Shown piece by piece: positions 42,111 to 50,229 of a stretch of 64,000 nucleotides of DNA (positions are counted from its first letter, which is position 1; every line of letters starts with the position of its first letter). Below the pieces are notes generated by a model. The model searched no databases, was not told where the DNA came from, and saw only the letters and a list, made by a program, of their open reading frames with translations. The position numbers and the translations under genes were made by a program. This DNA comes from JANQPX01 sp039197065 (GTDB lineage: Bacteria; Pseudomonadota; Alphaproteobacteria; Geminicoccales; Geminicoccaceae): NCBI GenBank assembly GCA_039197065.1, contig JBCCUL010000002.1, positions 62,001-126,000 on the forward strand. Direction: 5' to 3'.

Positions 42111-42679
42111 CGGTTGCTGCCTTCCCGACGTCGCCGCAGCAGCACGTAAAGCGCGCCGTTACCGCCATGCCGAGGCTGGGCCGGGCAGAACGTCAGCACG
42201 ATTCGCCGATTGTCCGCCTCATCGAGCCAGCGCGGCACCATCTGGCGAAGCACGCCGCGGCCATCCGCACCGCCTTTTCCTGTCACCACCAGAACGCAGC
42301 GAAGACCGGAAACGGACGCCATGGTCAAAAAGCGGTCCAGCTCGCCATGGGCTTCCGTCTGCGTCAGACCATGCAGATCAAGCGTGCGTTCTACCCTGAT
42401 CTGGCCGCGCTTCAACCGTTCCCAATTGCGACGATCGATATCGACGGGGCCTTTGGGGTCGAGTGCGCGCGTCGAGGCTGTCTTGGCCGGTCTACCTGTC
42501 CGGGCTTTGCCAATGGGGGGGCGAGGCTTTGGATCGCCGGCGGCCTCAGCTGGTTTCGGATCGGTGGAAGACTGCGAGGCCTCCTTCTTCTCCGACCGAT
42601 CGATCAAGGGGCGGACATCGGCGGTCGAGCGTCGCCAGAGATCGAGTTCATCCTTGGTGAGAGGACGCCTGCCGCTCAT
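42107..42679 (-). CDS. Smr/MutS2 C-terminal domain protein
   Basis: A 190-residue protein with a charged, disordered N-terminal half and a C-terminal Smr domain (about residues 100-185). The domain is marked by 'LDLHGLTQTEAHGELDRFL', 'VLVVTGKGGADGRGVL' and 'HGGNGALYVLLRR'. Smr domains cut or nick nucleic acids; in bacteria some act on RNA at stalled ribosomes. The gene overlaps lutC and the GNAT gene by 4 bases each. Its placement beside lut genes does not by itself suggest a shared pathway. Confidence 0.92.
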   Translation of the reverse strand: MSGRRPLTKDELDLWRRSTADVRPLIDRSEKKEASQSSTDPKPAEAAGDPKPRPPIGKARTGRPAKTASTRALDPKGPVDIDRRNWERLKRGQIRVERTLDLHGLTQTEAHGELDRFLTMASVSGLRCVLVVTGKGGADGRGVLRQMVPRWLDEADNRRIVLTFCPAQPRHGGNGALYVLLRRRREGSNR

Positions 42680-43416
42680 CGATTCGATATGGATGAGGGG
42701 ATGTCGGCGATCGATCCCTTCCCGCTCGCTTCATTGACGAGAATGATCAGCAGGCGCTTCGGTCCATGGGCGCCAAGCTGAAGGGTCTGCTCGATATCGC
42801 CGGAACGGGATGGGCCTGTGATCATATTGATGGAGCGCGGCAGATCGGCGCCCGATGCGCGAAAGTTATGCAGCGCATCCTCATAAGCGCGGGCCACGCG
42901 ATCGTTCGGCAGGACGATGATCGCCGTTTCCGGAAGAAAGGAAAGCGTCGTCGGATGGTCGGTATCCGAGGCGAGCATCAATGTGCCTGTTTCGGCAATG
43001 CCGGCGAAGGCGGCGTTTAGGCCGACGGGATCATCGGCATCCGGCCTGCCGGTTCGGATCTCGAAGAGACCGTCCTCCCAATCGATTTGGTCGAGGTGAT
43101 TATCCGCCGCCCGAACGAGACGCATCGGCAGGTTGTGGCGGCGCAGGTAACGCGCAATCGCTTCAGGCAAGTCGGTGTAGCTCTCGACGCGCTCGATGTC
43201 GGCATGCACCGCTTTGGCCTGTTCGATGAACAGTCGAACACGCTCTTCCGGTTCCAGATCCGCTCGGGCCGGTATCAGCGTTGGCGCTGAGCTTTCCAGT
43301 CGTGTCCTTACCGCTTCTCTCGCTTCCGGGTCATCGCTTCGGCGAAGGGCTTGGCGCATGCGCTCCTTGATGACCTGTCCGGCGTCGTGATGCGCAGGCG
43401 GGGAAGAGCGGTTCAT
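42676..43416 (-). CDS. lutC: L-lactate utilisation protein LutC (LUD domain)
   Basis: LutC/YkgG, 246 residues, is the small LUD-domain subunit of the iron-sulfur L-lactate dehydrogenase complex LutABC. The C-terminal LUD fold shows 'GIAETGTLMLASDTDHPTTL', 'FLPETAIIVLPNDRVA' and 'NMITGPSRSGDIEQTLQLGA', with 'HGPKRLLIILV' at the end. The N-terminal helical part is less conserved. It overlaps lutB by 4 bases (ATGA); the longer upstream frame is a shadow of lutB. Confidence 0.93.
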   Translation of the reverse strand: MNRSSPPAHHDAGQVIKERMRQALRRSDDPEAREAVRTRLESSAPTLIPARADLEPEERVRLFIEQAKAVHADIERVESYTDLPEAIARYLRRHNLPMRLVRAADNHLDQIDWEDGLFEIRTGRPDADDPVGLNAAFAGIAETGTLMLASDTDHPTTLSFLPETAIIVLPNDRVARAYEDALHNFRASGADLPRSINMITGPSRSGDIEQTLQLGAHGPKRLLIILVNEASGKGSIADIPSSISNR

Positions 43417-44837
43417 GCGCTCGGCCTCCGCCTTTTCTTCCATTCTGCCTGGAACGTTGTGCCTGTCGGCGCCGGCATATCGCGCGACACTGTCCACCCA
43501 CCGGCAAGCGGCAGCCTGCGAAAACGGCCCCTGGACCTGCCGAAAGCGCCCAGAACGCCAATGACGATGCGAGCCGCCGCATGATAAAGCCGTGGCCTTT
43601 TGGCGAGAAAAGCCCAAAAGGCGAGGCCGTAGCGCGCCGTTACCGGCGTGAGCTTCTTCTGGAACTGATCCTCCCGCCAATGGCGCATCATCTTGGGCAG
43701 CGGAATGCGCATCGGGCAGACCTGCTCGCAGCGGCCGCAGAAGGTCGATGCATTGGGGAGATGCTGACCTTCCTTGATGCCGATGAACCCAGGTGTCAGC
43801 ACGGCGCCCATGGGACCCGGATAGACCCAGCCATAGGCATGGCCGCCGGCGGTCAGGTAGACGGGGCAGTGGTTCATGCAGGCGCCGCAGCGAATGCAGC
43901 GCAGCATGTCCTGAAACGCCGTGCCGAGCATGGCCGAGCGTCCATTGTCCAGGAGGACGATATGAAACGCCTCGGGACCATCCTTATCCCTGCTGCGCTT
44001 TGGCCCGGTAAGAAGGGTCGTGTAGGAGGAAAAATCCTGGCCGGTGCCCGATCGCGCCAAGAGGCGAAGCAGCAAAAAGGCATCGTCGAGCGTCGGTACG
44101 ACCTTTTCGATTCCGGTCAGTGCGATATGGGTCTTCGGCAGTCCTTGGGTGAGTTCTGCATTGCCTTCATTGGTCACCAGAACGATCGAACCGGTTTCGG
44201 CGATCAGAAAATTGGCGCCGGTGATGCCAATATCGGCGTCGAAATATTTCTGTCGCAGAAATGTGCGCGCTTCGCCCAACAAGGCCTCGGGCTCTTCGAC
44301 GCGCGGGCGTTTGTGATGCTCGGCGAACAGGTCGGAAACCTTGTCCTTGGTCATGTGGACAGCGGGCGCCAGAATATGGCTCGGCTTCTGGCCTGCCAGC
44401 TGAATGATATGCTCGCCAAGGTCCGTTTCTACAGGCTGGACGCCTGCTGTCTCCAGCGCCTCGTTCAGCCCGATCTCCTCGGTCACCATGCTTTTCGATT
44501 TGGTGACCGTCTTGGCGCCCGCTTTTCGGCAGATCTCGAGGATGATCGCCCTGGCCTCGGCGTCGTCACGCGCCCAGTGAACGATCGCTCCCTGTTCGCT
44601 CGCCTTTTTCTCGAACGCTTCGAGATAGAGATCGAGATGGGCGAGCGTGTGATCCTTCAGCGCCTTCGCAGCGTCGCGCAGCTCATCGAATTCCGGCAGT
44701 CTGGCCGCCGCATCGGCGCGGTTTTTCTGAAAGCCGCCCTCCGCCATGGCGAGCGCCGCCTGCAGCGTTTTGTCGTCGAGGGCTTTTTTGACATTGTCTT
44801 CGAAAGCGAGAGACGTCGGCTGCATGGTCGTCGTCAA
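43413..44837 (-). CDS. lutB: L-lactate utilisation iron-sulfur protein LutB
   Basis: LutB/YkgF, 474 residues, is the largest subunit of the LutABC L-lactate oxidising complex. It combines an N-terminal LUD domain ('KSKSMVTEEIGLNEALE', 'IAETGSIVLVTNEGNAEL') with two 4Fe-4S motifs, 'CIRCGACMNHCPVY' and 'CGRCEQVCPMRIPL' (about residues 313 and 364), and a C-terminal helical part. It starts 5 bases after the lutA stop and overlaps lutC. It probably feeds electrons from lactate into the respiratory chain. Confidence 0.95.
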   Translation of the reverse strand: MTTTMQPTSLAFEDNVKKALDDKTLQAALAMAEGGFQKNRADAAARLPEFDELRDAAKALKDHTLAHLDLYLEAFEKKASEQGAIVHWARDDAEARAIILEICRKAGAKTVTKSKSMVTEEIGLNEALETAGVQPVETDLGEHIIQLAGQKPSHILAPAVHMTKDKVSDLFAEHHKRPRVEEPEALLGEARTFLRQKYFDADIGITGANFLIAETGSIVLVTNEGNAELTQGLPKTHIALTGIEKVVPTLDDAFLLLRLLARSGTGQDFSSYTTLLTGPKRSRDKDGPEAFHIVLLDNGRSAMLGTAFQDMLRCIRCGACMNHCPVYLTAGGHAYGWVYPGPMGAVLTPGFIGIKEGQHLPNASTFCGRCEQVCPMRIPLPKMMRHWREDQFQKKLTPVTARYGLAFWAFLAKRPRLYHAAARIVIGVLGAFGRSRGRFRRLPLAGGWTVSRDMPAPTGTTFQAEWKKRRRPSA

Positions 44838-44842
44838 TTGTT

Positions 44843-45613
44843 CTACAAACGATCGTTTGGTTCGGAGCCGATCGGCGGTGCGCTCATCTCGCCCGCCAGC
44901 ACCTCCGCCACATGCCTGACCTCGACCCGGCTTCCCTGACGTTTCAGACGGCCAGCCATGTTCAGCAGGCAGCCGAGATCGCCGGCAAGCAGCAGGTCAG
45001 CGCCGCTCCCTTCGATATGGCTTGATTTGTCACTCACCATCTTGGTGGAGATGTCCGGATATTTGACGCAGAACGTGCCGCCAAAGCCGCAGCAGACCTC
45101 GGCGTGCTCCAGCTCTGTGAGCGCCAGACCCTCGACAGAAGCGAGCAATCTTCGTGGCTGCTGCTTGATGCCAAGCTCGCGAAGCCCGGAGCAGCTGTCA
45201 TGGTAGGTGACGTTCGCAGCGAGCCGGCTATCCACGCTCTCAACGCCGAGAACGTCCGCCAGAAAAGAGACGAGCTCGAAGGTGCGGGACGCTAGATCTT
45301 CCGCCTTTGCCTGAAAGGGATCATCGGGACTGAAGAGTGTGGGATAGTGCTTCTTCAGCATGCCGGCGCAGGACCCTGACGGCACGACTACAAAGTCATG
45401 ACCCGAAAGGAGCTCAATGGTCCTCCGGGCGATATCGACCGTATCGGACCTGGCTCCCTGATTATAGGCAGGCTGTCCGCAACAGGTCTGACCTTCCGGC
45501 ACAACCACGTCGCAACCGGAATCCTCCAGCAGTTTGACGGCCGCAAATCCGACTGCAGGCCTGAATAGATCGACAAGACATGTGACGAAAAGGGCGACTT
45601 CTGTCTTCGCCAT
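44843..45613 (-). CDS. lutA: L-lactate utilisation protein LutA (CCG-domain iron-sulfur protein)
   Basis: LutA/YkgE, 256 residues, carries two cysteine-rich CCG domains that bind an iron-sulfur cluster: 'GQTCCGQPAYNQGA' near residue 44 and 'AEVCCGFGGTFCVKYPDIS' near 190. The start 'MAKTEVALFVTCLVDLFRP' at 45613 fits the family; a longer frame to 45691 is not conserved. It is the first gene of the lut unit, preceded by 87 bases after mltA, where a promoter would fit. No LldR or LutR-type regulator is beside it. Confidence 0.95.
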   Translation of the reverse strand: MAKTEVALFVTCLVDLFRPAVGFAAVKLLEDSGCDVVVPEGQTCCGQPAYNQGARSDTVDIARRTIELLSGHDFVVVPSGSCAGMLKKHYPTLFSPDDPFQAKAEDLASRTFELVSFLADVLGVESVDSRLAANVTYHDSCSGLRELGIKQQPRRLLASVEGLALTELEHAEVCCGFGGTFCVKYPDISTKMVSDKSSHIEGSGADLLLAGDLGCLLNMAGRLKRQGSRVEVRHVAEVLAGEMSAPPIGSEPNDRL

Positions 45614-45700
45614 GCAGACAAAGGCTCCTAGAGAAAGCACACATTTCAGCTTAGCAGTTTGCGCGCCGGCCCGGCAATCGCGGGCTGGCATATGCCGGTG

Positions 45701-46879
45701 TCAGCTGGTTTGGAGCGCTGCGCGCGGTACCAGGACGAAGAAGCGCCCCTGGCTTTTCATGTGGCCGGCAACGCTCTCGGCACGCTCCCCGGCTCCCCAG
45801 AACACGTCACCGCGAACCGCTCCCTTGATGGCCCCGCCGACGTCCTGAGCGATCATTAAGCGACGAAGCGGCCTGTCTCCGCTTGGCCACGGCGCCGTCG
45901 TATCCAGCCAAAGCGGCGCCCCGAGTGGGATATGTTTCGGGTCGACGGCAAGAGAGCGGCCGGCGGTCAGCGGCACGTTTTGGGCGCCAAGCGGCCCATC
46001 GGTCGGCTCGAGCTCTGTGTTCTCCCGGAAGAAGATATAAGACTTGTTCCGGGCCATGATCTCACGCGCGCGTCCGGGATTGGCCTGGAGCCACTTTCTT
46101 ATGCTTTGTAGCGAAACGTTTTCGCGCGTGAGGGCTCCGATCTCGATCAGATCACGGCCGATCGCTCGATAGGGTAGGCCGTTCTGATCGGCATAGCCGA
46201 CGCGAATAACCGAGCCGTCGTCGAGCTGAACCTGGCCAGACCCCTGGATCTGCAGGAAGAATTTCTCGATCTCGTCATCGACCCACACCAGCTCCAGGTC
46301 GCGGTTAGCGAGTGCGCCCTCCGAAATATCATCGCGTGAATGATAGGGAATGAACTCTTGACCTTCGATGCGCCCGCGGATCGAGCGTCCGGAGAGGTCC
46401 GGGTCGAATTGGCCTAGATCAACCCGCACTAGATCGTCCGGCGGCAGGTAGAGGGGCACGGCGTACTGGCCGCCCTTCAACTTCGAGCCGCGCAGCAAGG
46501 GCTCGTAATAGCCTGTGAACAGCCCTTCGGCCTCGTCGTTCGAGGTGACGGCGAACGGCTGAAACCAGGCTTCGAAGAAACGCCGCGCCTCGTCTGGCGA
46601 TGCTGCTTCACTGAGTTCAGCCGCCGCATCGCAGGCCAGTCGCCAATCATCCGCGGTGCCGTAAATATCGTGGGCACCGATGGGTGATTCGCTGGGGCGG
46701 CGAAGTAACTTCTCACAGGAACGGTTGAAGGCGACGAGCGCACCGGTCGGATCGTCGTCTTGCCACCCGTTCAGCTTTTCATAAGCGATCGGAGCAAAAT
46801 CGATCCTGGGCTCGATGTCGTCGCTTTTGCCGCAGCCGAAAAGTAAAAAGACAAGAGCACATGACGCGAAAATTCTCAT
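45701..46879 (-). CDS. mltA: membrane-bound lytic murein transglycosylase A
   Basis: MltA, 392 residues, cleaves peptidoglycan glycan strands with formation of 1,6-anhydro ends. A lipoprotein signal ends in 'FLLFGC' (Cys about residue 15). The MltA beta-barrel region includes 'GLFTGYYEPLLRGS' near 118, and the C-terminal 3D domain holds the catalytic-type Asp residues ('MIAQDVGGAIKGAVRGDVFWG'-like block, here read in two parts: 'LMIAQDVGGAI' and 'GDVFWGAGERAE'). It lies 30 bases downstream of the Tim44 gene, a common pairing in alphaproteobacteria. Confidence 0.94.
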   Translation of the reverse strand: MRIFASCALVFLLFGCGKSDDIEPRIDFAPIAYEKLNGWQDDDPTGALVAFNRSCEKLLRRPSESPIGAHDIYGTADDWRLACDAAAELSEAASPDEARRFFEAWFQPFAVTSNDEAEGLFTGYYEPLLRGSKLKGGQYAVPLYLPPDDLVRVDLGQFDPDLSGRSIRGRIEGQEFIPYHSRDDISEGALANRDLELVWVDDEIEKFFLQIQGSGQVQLDDGSVIRVGYADQNGLPYRAIGRDLIEIGALTRENVSLQSIRKWLQANPGRAREIMARNKSYIFFRENTELEPTDGPLGAQNVPLTAGRSLAVDPKHIPLGAPLWLDTTAPWPSGDRPLRRLMIAQDVGGAIKGAVRGDVFWGAGERAESVAGHMKSQGRFFVLVPRAALQTS

Positions 46880-46909
46880 CGTCAATCACTTCGCAGCTGA
46901 TATGTGGGA

Positions 46910-47593
46910 TCAGTTCGGTGCGCGGGTTTCGATCAGCGTCCAGTTCGGGTCACCGCTTTGCGTATCGCGCTCGAACGTCCAGAGATCGATGACGTTTTCG
47001 GCGGTTTGCGGATCGCCTTCGACGATCTTGCCGTCTCGGTCCCTCACGACATTCACCTGCTCGCTTTCAAAACGGAGCGTGACGCGCGCGGCCTGATCGA
47101 CGAGGTCAGCCTCGATAACCTCCGGCTCGCTGACAGCAAGAAGCTGGGTGTCCAGGCTCTGTTCGATGGCCACCCGTTCATCGATGGCGCGTGCAAAGCC
47201 CCGGAAGACCTGGTCAGCGAGGAGGGGCCGAAGCGCCGTCTTGTCGCCGGCGGCATAGGAGTCGACGATCATCTCAAACGCTAGCCTGGCGCCGGAGAGA
47301 AATTCTTTCAGATCAAAGCGTGGATCCGCCTGATGTATAGTGGTCAGGCCAGCTTTGACATCGCCCTCGCCGAGTTCAGCGATAGCCTGATCAATTTCCG
47401 GCGATCCGGCTCCATGATCACCTATCGGCACGACGTTATCTGTGGTTCCATCACTTCGAACATCGCCAAAACCTTCCGCGCGCCTGCGCTCGTGGCCGGT
47501 TCGCCGACCAAGAACACTGCGTAGGCGAAGCGCGATAAACGCCGCAACCATCGCGAAAAACAAGATATCGATGTATGCAAATCCTTCAGACAT
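46910..47593 (-). CDS. Tim44/TimA domain protein
   Basis: A 227-residue protein with one N-terminal membrane anchor (about residues 7-27, 'IDILFFAMVAAFIALRL') and a C-terminal Tim44-like domain ('FLSGARLAFEMIVDSYAAGD', 'LRPLLADQVFRGFARAID', 'VNVVRDRDGKIVEGD'). It is related to the mitochondrial import protein Tim44; the bacterial form is membrane-bound and its role is not firmly known. It is divergent from fxsA and upstream of mltA, the standard alphaproteobacterial arrangement near secB. Confidence 0.92.
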   Translation of the reverse strand: MSEGFAYIDILFFAMVAAFIALRLRSVLGRRTGHERRRAEGFGDVRSDGTTDNVVPIGDHGAGSPEIDQAIAELGEGDVKAGLTTIHQADPRFDLKEFLSGARLAFEMIVDSYAAGDKTALRPLLADQVFRGFARAIDERVAIEQSLDTQLLAVSEPEVIEADLVDQAARVTLRFESEQVNVVRDRDGKIVEGDPQTAENVIDLWTFERDTQSGDPNWTLIETRAPN

Positions 47594-47697
47594 TCCGGCT
47601 CCGTTGAAGCCACTGGTTGCAGCTGCTTTCGAGTTAGCGGATGTTAGCCGCTACCGTAGCAAGTGCAAGGTAAGCTTTCATCCTTAACAAAGATATA

Positions 47698-48258
47698 ATG
47701 GTCCGAACAGAAAAACAAACCGCAGCAGCGTTCCCGATAGGACGGATTTTACTGATCGCGTTCATCGTGACCCCCCTCATCGAGATCGCCGTGCTCATCC
47801 AGGTCGGTGGCTGGCTCGGCTTATGGCCGACGCTTGGCCTGATCTTCTTGACGGCGATTATCGGGACGTGGATGTTGCGCCAGCAGGGTTTTGTCGTTCT
47901 GACCCGTGCGCAAAAGCAGTTAGCGGAGGGCAGTGTTCCTCTTGGCGAAGTTTTCGAAGGTTTTTGTCTGGTGATTGCCGGCGCTCTTCTCCTCACACCG
48001 GGTTTTGTGACAGATGCTATCGGCGGTTCGCTTCTGGTGCCTCCGGTTCGTGCCTGGCTCTATCGAACGCTGGGCGATCGATTTCGTCGCGCCGCAATGC
48101 CGCCCCAGCACCCGGGCGAAGCGGGTCCGGTCGTCGACGGTGATTTCGAGACCGTGGAGCCTGATCTGAAAAAACCTTCTACTGGAGACGAAACTCAAAC
48201 GTCGTCTGATTCCAAACCGATGCCGCCGCCACGCGGCCGTTGGGACAGCAAGGAATGA
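47698..48258 (+). CDS. fxsA: FxsA family membrane protein
   Basis: FxsA, 186 residues, has three or four membrane helices within its first 120 residues and a hydrophilic Pro/Gly/Glu-rich tail. Motifs 'PLIEIAVLIQVGGWLGLWPT', 'TAIIGTWMLRQQG' and 'LLLTPGFVTDAIGGSLLVPP' are typical. The name comes from suppression of phage T7 exclusion by the F plasmid in E. coli; the normal role is unknown. Its stop overlaps the likely start of the histidine phosphatase gene. Confidence 0.93.
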   Translation: MVRTEKQTAAAFPIGRILLIAFIVTPLIEIAVLIQVGGWLGLWPTLGLIFLTAIIGTWMLRQQGFVVLTRAQKQLAEGSVPLGEVFEGFCLVIAGALLLTPGFVTDAIGGSLLVPPVRAWLYRTLGDRFRRAAMPPQHPGEAGPVVDGDFETVEPDLKKPSTGDETQTSSDSKPMPPPRGRWDSKE

Positions 48259-48800
48259 TTTTGATTCGCCATGCGCAGTCGGAATGGAACCGATATTTCG
48301 GCGAGACGCGCATCGATCCCGACATTCCGGATCCCGTGCTGACCGATCTTGGCCGACAGCAGGCGGAAGCCTTGGCGGAGGAACTAAGCGGTTACACCCT
48401 CAATGCCCTGGTGGCGAGCCCCTACAAACGGACGCTGGAAACCGCGAAAATTCTGGCATCAGCACTCGAACTCCCCATCATGATCAATACGCTGGTCCGC
48501 GAGCGCTGCGTCTTTTCCTGTGACATTGGCAGCAATCCCGTCGTCCTAAAGGATTATTGCCCCGATATCGATTTCAGCGGTCTCGAAGACGGCTGGTGGG
48601 GTGAGCCGCCGGAGAGTGAGACGTCGATCATCGAGCGTTGCCGGCAGTTCCGGGCGAATCATGGCGACCTCTTGGCGCGTGACGATATCGCCGTCATCTC
48701 TCATTGGGGTTTCATTCGGGCTTTTACCGGCGAAGAGGTCGACAACGCGGCCATCGTCGAGGTCAGCCCAGACGCATCCGGCCTGTCGCCGGCCGACTAA
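48255..48800 (+). CDS. histidine phosphatase family protein
   Basis: A 181-residue member of the histidine phosphatase (phosphoglycerate mutase-like) superfamily. The phosphohistidine motif is 'LIRHAQSEWN' near residue 4, with 'VASPYKRTLETAKIL' near 55 and the second catalytic His in 'VISHWGFIRAF' near 152. Substrate not assignable. The ATG at 48255 overlaps the fxsA stop (ATGA); a TTG at 48240 is the alternative. It lies between fxsA and secB on one strand. Confidence 0.88.
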   Translation: MILIRHAQSEWNRYFGETRIDPDIPDPVLTDLGRQQAEALAEELSGYTLNALVASPYKRTLETAKILASALELPIMINTLVRERCVFSCDIGSNPVVLKDYCPDIDFSGLEDGWWGEPPESETSIIERCRQFRANHGDLLARDDIAVISHWGFIRAFTGEEVDNAAIVEVSPDASGLSPAD

Positions 48801-48839
48801 TCCGACTTTTCACTCACCCGAAACTGGAAAAACCACATC

Positions 48840-49379
48840 ATGGCCGAGAATTCCGACGTTAACCCGAGCGGCGCCAAGCCTGCCGAACAGGCCGAGCCAC
48901 CGCGTCTGATGATCCAGACGCAGTACATCAAGGATCTGTCATTTGAAAATCCCCGTGCGCCGCTGGCACTCGATCAGAGCCAGCAACGCCCGGAGATCGC
49001 GGTTCGTGTCGACGTACGGGCGCAGCCGGTGCAGGACACGCGCTATGAAGTCGTGGTCCAGCTGAACATCGACGCCAAGGCGGGCGACGACACGGTTTTT
49101 GTTCTCGAGCTGACCTATGGCGGCGTCTTCCAGTTGCTGAATATCCCGAAGGACAGCTTGCAGCCGCTTCTTCTGGTGGAATGTCCGCGTCTGCTCTTCC
49201 CATTTGCCCGCAGGATCGTGTCCGATGCGACCAGGGACGGCGGTTTCCCACCGCTGATGATCGATCCGATCGACTTCGTCGCCCTCTACCGGCGCCGACA
49301 GGAGCAGGCCCAGGCAGCTGCACAAGCGGCAGCGTCCGGCGCGCCCGTCGATGGAGAAAAGGCAGGGGCCGTCAACTAA
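48840..49379 (+). CDS. secB: protein-export chaperone SecB
   Basis: SecB, 179 residues, keeps preproteins unfolded and delivers them to SecA. The N-terminal 20 residues are variable; the core 'MIQTQYIKDLSFENPRAP' and 'VVQLNIDAKAGDDTVFVLEL' with 'YGGVFQL' and 'LFPFARRIVSDATRDGGFPP' is standard, followed by a Gln/Ala-rich tail. It is tetrameric and cytoplasmic. It lies just downstream of fxsA and the phosphatase; in related genomes dnaQ and coaE lie close by, but here coaE is 11 kb away. Confidence 0.97.
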   Translation: MAENSDVNPSGAKPAEQAEPPRLMIQTQYIKDLSFENPRAPLALDQSQQRPEIAVRVDVRAQPVQDTRYEVVVQLNIDAKAGDDTVFVLELTYGGVFQLLNIPKDSLQPLLLVECPRLLFPFARRIVSDATRDGGFPPLMIDPIDFVALYRRRQEQAQAAAQAAASGAPVDGEKAGAVN

Positions 49380-49436
49380 GCCTTCAGGCCGGGTCTCTGC
49401 TTATCGTGGGGCCGCTTCAATGGTGTGGTCGCACCA

Positions 49437-49994
49437 CTAGGCGGCTTCCGCCCCACCCATGCCCAAAGCCGGCAGCACACCGTTCACATGATCGACCACT
49501 TGCATCATTGACGACGTGTCGGGATCTGCGAAACCACCGTCGACAATATGGTCGATCAGGATCTTCAATGGATCCCAGAAGCCGTTGATATTGATAAGAA
49601 TAATGGGTTTGTCGTGGCAGGCGAGCTGGCGAAGTGTCAGCACTTCGAACAGCTCGTCCAGCGTGCCTAGTCCGCCTGGCAGGATCGCAAAGGCGCCGCT
49701 GCGTGCGATCATCTGATCCTTTCGGTCGAACATATTCTCGGTCACGATCAGCTCTGAAATCGCTCGATGTCCGGCTTCCCGTTGCAGCAGATGTTCGGGG
49801 ATCAGTCCTGTGACCGTGCCGCCCGCCGCCATGGCGGCATCAGCCACCACGCCCATCAGACCAACATGACCGCCGCCGTAAACCACCTCGACGTCATGTC
49901 GTCCGCAGAGTTCGCCGAGTTTCGCTGCCTGAAGGCGATGCTCAGAGGCTGTACCGTGACGCGACCCGCAAAAAATGCAGAGCGATTTAATCAT
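49437..49994 (-). CDS. LOG family protein (possible nucleotide 5'-monophosphate nucleosidase)
   Basis: A 185-residue Rossmann-like LOG family protein. The family motif 'LPGGLGTLDELFEVLT' near residue 96 and 'VVYGGGHVGLMGVVADA' near 32 are complete; 'SLCIFCGSRHGT' opens the domain at the ATG 49994. Members release free cytokinin or nucleobases from nucleoside monophosphates; many are mis-annotated as lysine decarboxylase. A longer frame to 50099 is not conserved. Converges on secB with 57 bases between. Confidence 0.92.
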   Translation of the reverse strand: MIKSLCIFCGSRHGTASEHRLQAAKLGELCGRHDVEVVYGGGHVGLMGVVADAAMAAGGTVTGLIPEHLLQREAGHRAISELIVTENMFDRKDQMIARSGAFAILPGGLGTLDELFEVLTLRQLACHDKPIILININGFWDPLKILIDHIVDGGFADPDTSSMMQVVDHVNGVLPALGMGGAEAA

Positions 49995-50229
49995 CGGACG
50001 AATTCCATGAAGGCCAGACCAAACAATCGAGGCGAGATTTTCTGGTGGAAAATGGGATGCAGCGCAAGAGGCGATCGGGATATGACGACAGTTCGACATC
50101 CTGCGCCAGCATACCCAAGCGCATCATAAGGCTGATCATTCCGGGGACTCTATGCGTGAATCCTTGGCTTTTTCGATAATTTAGCTCTATTCTTGAACCT
50201 TAGAAATCACACGAAGTTGATACGGTATC

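Noticed and set aside
43581..44939. 452-codon plus-strand frame opposite lutB
   Set aside because: Antisense to a protein with intact 4Fe-4S motifs; no domain is seen in the plus-strand translation.
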